NCBI GenBank assembly: GCA_041392805.1
Contig: JAWKLJ010000002.1
Location: 2,991,001-3,055,000 of the forward strand
Direction: 5' to 3'
From: Saprospiraceae bacterium
GTDB taxonomy: Bacteria; Bacteroidota; Bacteroidia; Chitinophagales; Saprospiraceae
DNA: 64,000 nt
The notes beneath the pieces are model-generated. The model ran no database searches, was not told the origin of the DNA, and saw nothing but the letters and a program-made list of their open reading frames with translations. Both the position numbers and the translations under genes were made by a program. Shown here in pieces: positions 59,971 through 64,000 of the stretch (the first letter of the stretch is position 1; each line of letters opens with the position of its first letter).

Positions 59971-60331
59971 TTTTCATTTGCATAATAAAAGCAATGGACG
60001 TTGCTCTTTCCTTTGCTAATGTTGCTTTTTCACCCTCAAATAAGGTATCAACGGTCTCCTTAAAATAAGCCAACCAGGTATCGAAATGCATTTTAGACAA
60101 GGGATGTTCGTCATGGAGTGCCAGGTGTTTTTCCATGGTATTGCCCTTGTACTGCCCGGTGAAAAAGAGTACACTTTCCCAAAAATCGCACAAAATGTGA
60201 AAATGATCAGCTAAATGTTCGCCTACAACCTTAGCAAAGAGCGGAGCCATCTGTTCATCCGCCAGTAATTTCCCGTAAAAAGTTTTTACCATCACATCTA
60301 TGTCTGCCCTATCTTGAATATCCCTCTTCAT
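59957..60331 (-). CDS. Group III truncated hemoglobin
   Basis: A 124-aa 2-on-2 globin. The N-terminal helix pattern (MVKTFYGKLLADEQMAPLF) is clear. H43 or H45 in DHFHILCDFWESVLFF is near the distal side, and the proximal heme-ligating histidine is in the LHDEHPLSKMHFDTWL stretch. It is cytoplasmic. Members bind O2 or NO and probably serve redox or NO detoxification roles. It lies 15 bases after a DRTGG ATPase gene on the same strand, so it may be cotranscribed, and overlaps the yaaA end. Confidence 0.88.
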   Translation of the reverse strand: MKRDIQDRADIDVMVKTFYGKLLADEQMAPLFAKVVGEHLADHFHILCDFWESVLFFTGQYKGNTMEKHLALHDEHPLSKMHFDTWLAYFKETVDTLFEGEKATLAKERATSIAFIMQMKINQL

Positions 60332-60346
60332 AAACTGGTTTGGTTA

Positions 60347-61447
60347 CTACAATAAAGGCCCCAAGTTAATATTTTGTGCGACGAGGTCAATTGCCCGCTG
60401 TGCCTTCCAGGGGGTATGAAGATTTATTTTCACTTCCAAATTTGATATTTTCACAACAGATCCATAGGTGTCCAGGGTCGTCGTGACAACCGGGATGGGG
60501 TATTTTTCAAAAAAGGACTTACATGGTAATCTTTCATACATCTTCCTAGGATATCGACCATCTCCTGTAATGATCGCTCCTGATAAGGGAAATTCCGTAA
60601 CGCCTTGTTTTTCACAAATCGCTTCTATCCGTTCCAAAACCTTGCATAGTCGGTTATTACTCACCACCAATAGGGCATTTTTCTCCTTTGAAAAGTCGTG
60701 ATTGGTCACTAATGATCCCGGAATAATGCTATCCACTTGATTGGTCATAAAAGCCTCATTCATGAGAATAGTGCCATAAACTGCCTTTTTGATAGAGTGC
60801 ATAATGGGATTGGAGAGACTTTTATCATACGGTAAAACACCCAACAAATTCAAATTCTTTTGCTTGAGCCAACCGCCAACATAATGCCGAACTTTCTCTA
60901 TTTTATCAGGTTGTACCTTATTAATGATTACTCCCACGATAGGCACGCGCTGCCGCTGAAACACACATGCACTCATTGCTAAGCGATCAATGGTCCTTCC
61001 GATGCCTCCCTCCACGATCATCACTACCGAGGCATTCAACATCTTGGCCACTTCTGCGTTAGAAAGACCGACGACACTACCCACTCCCGAATGCCCTGTA
61101 CCCTCATAAATCACATAATCGTGTGCTTCGCTTAAAAAGGCGGCCGCATGGGTAATTCGCTCTCTATAATTGAATCCTTTGGGGTTATCAAGATAGGCTG
61201 CGGTTGCACCACTGCCTAAAATTACAGGACTGTGGATATCTTCTTTTAGTTCAAACCCAATTATTTTTGAAAAAAGCAACGCATCTTTATCCACCTTGAG
61301 GTCTCCTAAATCAACAAACTGCTGCCCTACAGGCTTACAATATCCAATATTGATTCCCTGGTTTTTTAGCGCCATTACTAATCCCAAAGTGGAGGTCGTC
61401 TTTCCAATGTGCTGATTGGTAGCAGCAACATAAATGTTTTTTGCCAT
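60347..61447 (-). CDS. DRTGG-domain P-loop ATPase of the BioD/CobQ type
   Basis: A 366-aa protein. An N-terminal MinD/BioD-like ATPase (~1-215, P-loop NQHIGKTTSTLG at 11-22, acidic IYEGTGHSGVGSVV) is followed by a DRTGG domain (~225-340, with SGAIITGDGRYP). This combination also forms the N-terminal half of some phosphate acetyltransferases, where it acts as a regulatory part; here the catalytic PTA domain is missing. Free-standing versions are widespread and uncharacterised. It precedes the truncated hemoglobin gene on the same strand by 15 bases. Confidence 0.8.
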   Translation of the reverse strand: MAKNIYVAATNQHIGKTTSTLGLVMALKNQGINIGYCKPVGQQFVDLGDLKVDKDALLFSKIIGFELKEDIHSPVILGSGATAAYLDNPKGFNYRERITHAAAFLSEAHDYVIYEGTGHSGVGSVVGLSNAEVAKMLNASVVMIVEGGIGRTIDRLAMSACVFQRQRVPIVGVIINKVQPDKIEKVRHYVGGWLKQKNLNLLGVLPYDKSLSNPIMHSIKKAVYGTILMNEAFMTNQVDSIIPGSLVTNHDFSKEKNALLVVSNNRLCKVLERIEAICEKQGVTEFPLSGAIITGDGRYPRKMYERLPCKSFFEKYPIPVVTTTLDTYGSVVKISNLEVKINLHTPWKAQRAIDLVAQNINLGPLL

Positions 61448-61551
61448 GGTCTTGTTGGTTATGAGCTAATAGTCAGTCAAGCATAAATTGTCGGGATGAC
61501 CAGATTCCTTAAAGGCTGAATTCGTGCTGGAAGGAATACCAATATCAAATA

Positions 61552-61690
61552 GTTCTCAGACAATTTTGGCGCTTTTAGGTCAAGTGAAGGCAAAAGACAG
61601 CTTCCTTGCTCCTTCGCTAAAGCTTCGGCGCACGCGGATGGTCGCTTTAGTCGTTTTCTTTAACTTGGCCGACAAAATTGTCAGAGAAGG
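61552..61690. mobile_element. MITE-like element B with 9-bp flanking repeat
   Basis: TTCTCAGACAATTTTG (61553-61568) is complementary to 61673-61688 in 15 of 16 positions, with inner imperfect pairing (GTCAAGTGAAGGC.. against GTTTTCTTTAACTTGGCC). TATCAAATA occurs directly on both sides (61543-61551 and 61691-61699), as a target-site duplication would. About 139 bases, no ORF. It is unlike the element at 61761-61919. Confidence 0.5.
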
Positions 61691-61760
61691 TATCAAATAT
61701 AGAAACTTTGCTTGGTAAATTGAGCCATTGACCTCAGAAGTTTAATAAGGTTCACCTCAG

Positions 61761-61919
61761 TGCTTGTTTGGAGGTAGGCTTTGGAAGCGAAAATATTTAA
61801 TTATGGGTTCTGGCAAAGCTCATTTTTTTGTGCATAGTGGGGCTATGGACGAAAAAATAGCTGAAGAGAGGTTCCATAAGTAAATATTTACAGCCCAAGA
61901 GGCTACCTCCAAACAAGCA
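61761..61919. mobile_element. MITE-like element A2 with 5-bp target duplication
   Basis: Terminal inverted repeats TGCTTGTTTGGAGGTAG (61761-61777) and its exact complement (61903-61919) are flanked by CTCAG on both sides (61756-61760 and 61920-61924). It is 159 bases and noncoding. Its ends and interior match the element at 46402-46615. A separate 31-base imperfect direct repeat (GACCTCAGAAGTTT.., 61730-61760 and 61947-61977, 26 of 31 identical) encloses it. Confidence 0.65.
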
Positions 61920-62003
61920 CTCAGAAGAAGTCGCAGCAGAAGTGCAGACCTCAGAAGTTTCACTAGGTACACCTCGGATAAACTTCTGATGCCTAGCCAA
62001 GTC

Positions 62004-64000
62004 CTAATGGTAGACCACCACCTGTTTTATTTCCAAACGTGTACCTTCCTGCCATAACAAACGATAAACCCCATTTGGCAAACGTCTCAAATCCAAAGAA
62101 ATGCGATCATCCATCAAGCTGATTTCCAAGTCCTGTAGCACCTGTCCGCTCGAATTCATCACCCATAGTTTGCGCGGTTCATCAGACGGGGCAGTATCCC
62201 ATTTCAAATGGAATAAGCCATCCCCTGGGTTAGGAAACACCTGCAAGGCATTGGAGGCCCTTGACGATCGGAAAGGTTGATAAGCTTCCGGTAAAGGCAT
62301 TCCTTCTGTTACAAAGGGTGGCAAGGGAATATTAATGACTCCTTCATCAATTGTAAAGGGTACGTTTAGCGAAAGCGTGATCAAACAACCAGCCTCGTCA
62401 CGGATGGTCACCTCATGCAGGCCACTTTTTAAACCAACAAATTGCGATGATACTTGGAAGGCGCCATCGTCAAGTTGATAGGCATATGGCGGGAAACCGC
62501 CCGTGGCACTAATATCGAGGGTTTTCATATGTAAAATAAACTGAGCAGACAACGCCTCCACATTGATGGCCTTAGAAGCTAACTGGCCATTCCAATATTT
62601 TAAATAAACGGTATATATACCTGGGTTTAATCCTTCAAAAAAGAAATCCGTTTGAAAGTGTTCATTATCCAAGCTATATAAATAAGGACCGTAATCACCT
62701 GCTACTGCTATTTCTAGACCAACATTGGCTTCTTCCAAACAAGCACTGCTACTTTCCACTGACACCGTCCAGTCAGGCTCTGGTGCGATCAATGAGATGC
62801 TGAAATATCGATTGGGCCACCACAAATCATTGGGGAAATGGATATTGAAATAAAAGCCATCAAAATACATATTGGGGCCATTATGAACATATCGCAGGCG
62901 ACCCTCATTAATATCAAATTGATTAAAGGTATTTCCGACCTTAAGTGCTACCCCGTTTAGCAATAAATCACCATAGGCTGGTTTAACGGTCAGGATATAA
63001 GTTATTTCCCTTAATTCCGTTCCAGTCATGGTCGTCTCTAAATAATTTGCATTGAGTACTTCTTGAGAACCTAAGGTAACAACCAGCTCCTCTTCCTGGA
63101 AACTAGCAGCACCCAACAGCGTATCAAAACATACCTCCAGGGTCCAGGTCTCCAACAATCCCGTTGCTGCCGTGGGCAACTGATTTTCCAGCTGAAGCCC
63201 CCAGGTTCCTCCACCTCGTTCACCTGTCATATTGGCAAAGGGGTCAATAGAACGCAAAGTTGCATTAAGATCAAATAAAGTCGCTTCGTCACAAAGGTTT
63301 AAATAGGCAGATGCAGACCCAATCGCATCATCACTAAAATTCATCAAAAGGGTCTCATTTTCACAATCCGAAAAATCAAGTGGCTTCTCAAATAAGCGAA
63401 TGCTCGTCCCTTCCGGCGACACCAATGCCCCTCTGACCTGGTCCAGGTCAGGATGATACACCCGAATATCTTTAAGTGATACCTTACTGATGGGCCAGTT
63501 GTTATTTACATCAATCCACCCCGTGGTTGTTCCGCTAAGTGCTTGCCCAAATGTTTGTGGCGTATGTGTACTTTTGAAATCCTCACAAAAAGGCTTAATC
63601 CGCTGAAAGGCAAAGGGCTGAGAAGACTCTCCCTCGCCGCAATCATTCAGGGCTGTAACCCTCCAATAGTAGACCGCACCAAGTGGGATGTTTAACAATT
63701 GGTACTGATTCCTTGTCACTTCAACATGCACAAAAGTGGTATTGCCAAAAGAGGGACGAGTGGCCACCTCCAATAGATATCGGTCTGCTCTATTTTCCTC
63801 AAACCACTCCAACATCACCTTGTTTTCGGCTATTTTAATCCCGTTATAAGGTGCTCTCAAAAAGGCAAACCCGGGATTCAGCTTTTTTTCTACCAAAATG
63901 CCAGTAGTCAATTGCCAATTGTTTCCTTTCATTGTTATGCTCATTGGAAAAACCGCATTTGACAACTGTTCGAGGCCAGACAATTCCATATCTACCCGCT
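62004..64000 (-). CDS. T9SS surface protein with P-domain and SprB-like repeats, 5' end cut off
   Basis: The frame stays open through the right edge (codons before the first Met at 63989 are sense), and no signal peptide is present, so the start is outside the window. Visible parts: a fibronectin III-like domain (VMLEWFEENRADRYLLEV, VYYWRVTALNDCGEGESS), a proprotein-convertase P-domain (KVSLKDIRVYHPDLDQVRG to GTWGLQLENQ), a cadherin-like stretch, two SprB-type repeats (VSVESSSACLEEANVGLE, ISATGGFPPYAYQLDDGAF), and a C-terminal T9SS sorting domain (LQVFPNPGDGLFHLKW, VYRLLWQEGTRLEIKQVVVY). It should be exported by the type IX system and exposed on the surface. Adhesion or a protease-like role is possible. 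Confidence 0.85.
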   Translation of the reverse strand, partial: RVDMELSGLEQLSNAVFPMSITMKGNNWQLTTGILVEKKLNPGFAFLRAPYNGIKIAENKVMLEWFEENRADRYLLEVATRPSFGNTTFVHVEVTRNQYQLLNIPLGAVYYWRVTALNDCGEGESSQPFAFQRIKPFCEDFKSTHTPQTFGQALSGTTTGWIDVNNNWPISKVSLKDIRVYHPDLDQVRGALVSPEGTSIRLFEKPLDFSDCENETLLMNFSDDAIGSASAYLNLCDEATLFDLNATLRSIDPFANMTGERGGGTWGLQLENQLPTAATGLLETWTLEVCFDTLLGAASFQEEELVVTLGSQEVLNANYLETTMTGTELREITYILTVKPAYGDLLLNGVALKVGNTFNQFDINEGRLRYVHNGPNMYFDGFYFNIHFPNDLWWPNRYFSISLIAPEPDWTVSVESSSACLEEANVGLEIAVAGDYGPYLYSLDNEHFQTDFFFEGLNPGIYTVYLKYWNGQLASKAINVEALSAQFILHMKTLDISATGGFPPYAYQLDDGAFQVSSQFVGLKSGLHEVTIRDEAGCLITLSLNVPFTIDEGVINIPLPPFVTEGMPLPEAYQPFRSSRASNALQVFPNPGDGLFHLKWDTAPSDEPRKLWVMNSSGQVLQDLEISLMDDRISLDLRRLPNGVYRLLWQEGTRLEIKQVVVYH

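Noticed and set aside
1..64000. tRNA and rRNA genes
   Set aside because: I looked for T-loop (GGTTCGAATCC-like) signatures with acceptor pairing and for rRNA core sequence and found none; matches such as GATTCGAATCG near 18611 lie in coding sequence without a cloverleaf.

Overview
The window reads as a chromosomal segment of a free-living Bacteroidota, most plausibly Saprospiria (Lewinella/Haliscomenobacter-like). Supporting signs are two large secreted proteins with type IX secretion C-terminal domains, a TTTG-N19-TAnnTTTG promoter, starts that mostly lack a Shine-Dalgarno sequence, a CWC/DUF5522 cysteine protein, and several families typical of this phylum. The family-level assignment is inference.

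Layout. 1-3066: SulP anion permease, a Crp/Fnr regulator and a 59-aa ORF (one minus-strand unit), then an ArsR regulator. 3112-11083: a sugar-acid catabolic locus under a LacI-type regulator, with a zinc dehydrogenase on the other side of a shared operator. The gene set (mutarotase, SDR sugar dehydrogenase, lactonase, UxaA-type dehydratase, Eda-type aldolase, UxaB-type dehydrogenase) best fits non-phosphorylative breakdown of L-fucose or a similar sugar, with UxaA-family chemistry replacing the usual enolase-family dehydratase. 11103-17139: CWC/DUF5522 protein, a two-component system, a VOC protein and a large PVC-type cytochrome c/HEAT protein.

17576-25919 is an AT-rich accessory region. It carries small orphan genes (lipoproteins, an LRR protein, a beta-strand repeat protein, a serine hydrolase) separated by hairpin-forming, attC-like junctions. 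For four units the first 8-10 bases are the reverse complement of the start of the hairpin site that follows the gene, as expected for excised-and-circularised integron gene cassettes. No integrase is visible. The region also holds a 64-bp direct repeat, a duplicated 3' gene tail, a frameshifted TPR lipoprotein and a 58-aa double-glycine peptide. An ORF-less stretch with group II intron-like features follows (26013-26760).

26930-46400 is mostly core-like: haloalkane dehalogenase plus metallo-hydrolase operon, fused double ABC ATPase, RNase D, AsmA-like protein, SMC, an HhH protein, a pentapeptide-repeat protein, a large BNR/sortilin-like secreted protein behind a long inverted repeat, and a 7TMR-DISM adenylate cyclase. 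46402-64000 has a T9SS surface protein, a planctomycete-style cytochrome/DUF1549-DUF1553/DUF1501 operon, NIPSNAP, a DAACS symporter, a six-unit tandem repeat, YaaA, a truncated hemoglobin, a DRTGG ATPase and the 3' part of a second T9SS protein. Two MITE-like elements sharing a terminal inverted repeat, and a third unrelated one, occupy gaps here.
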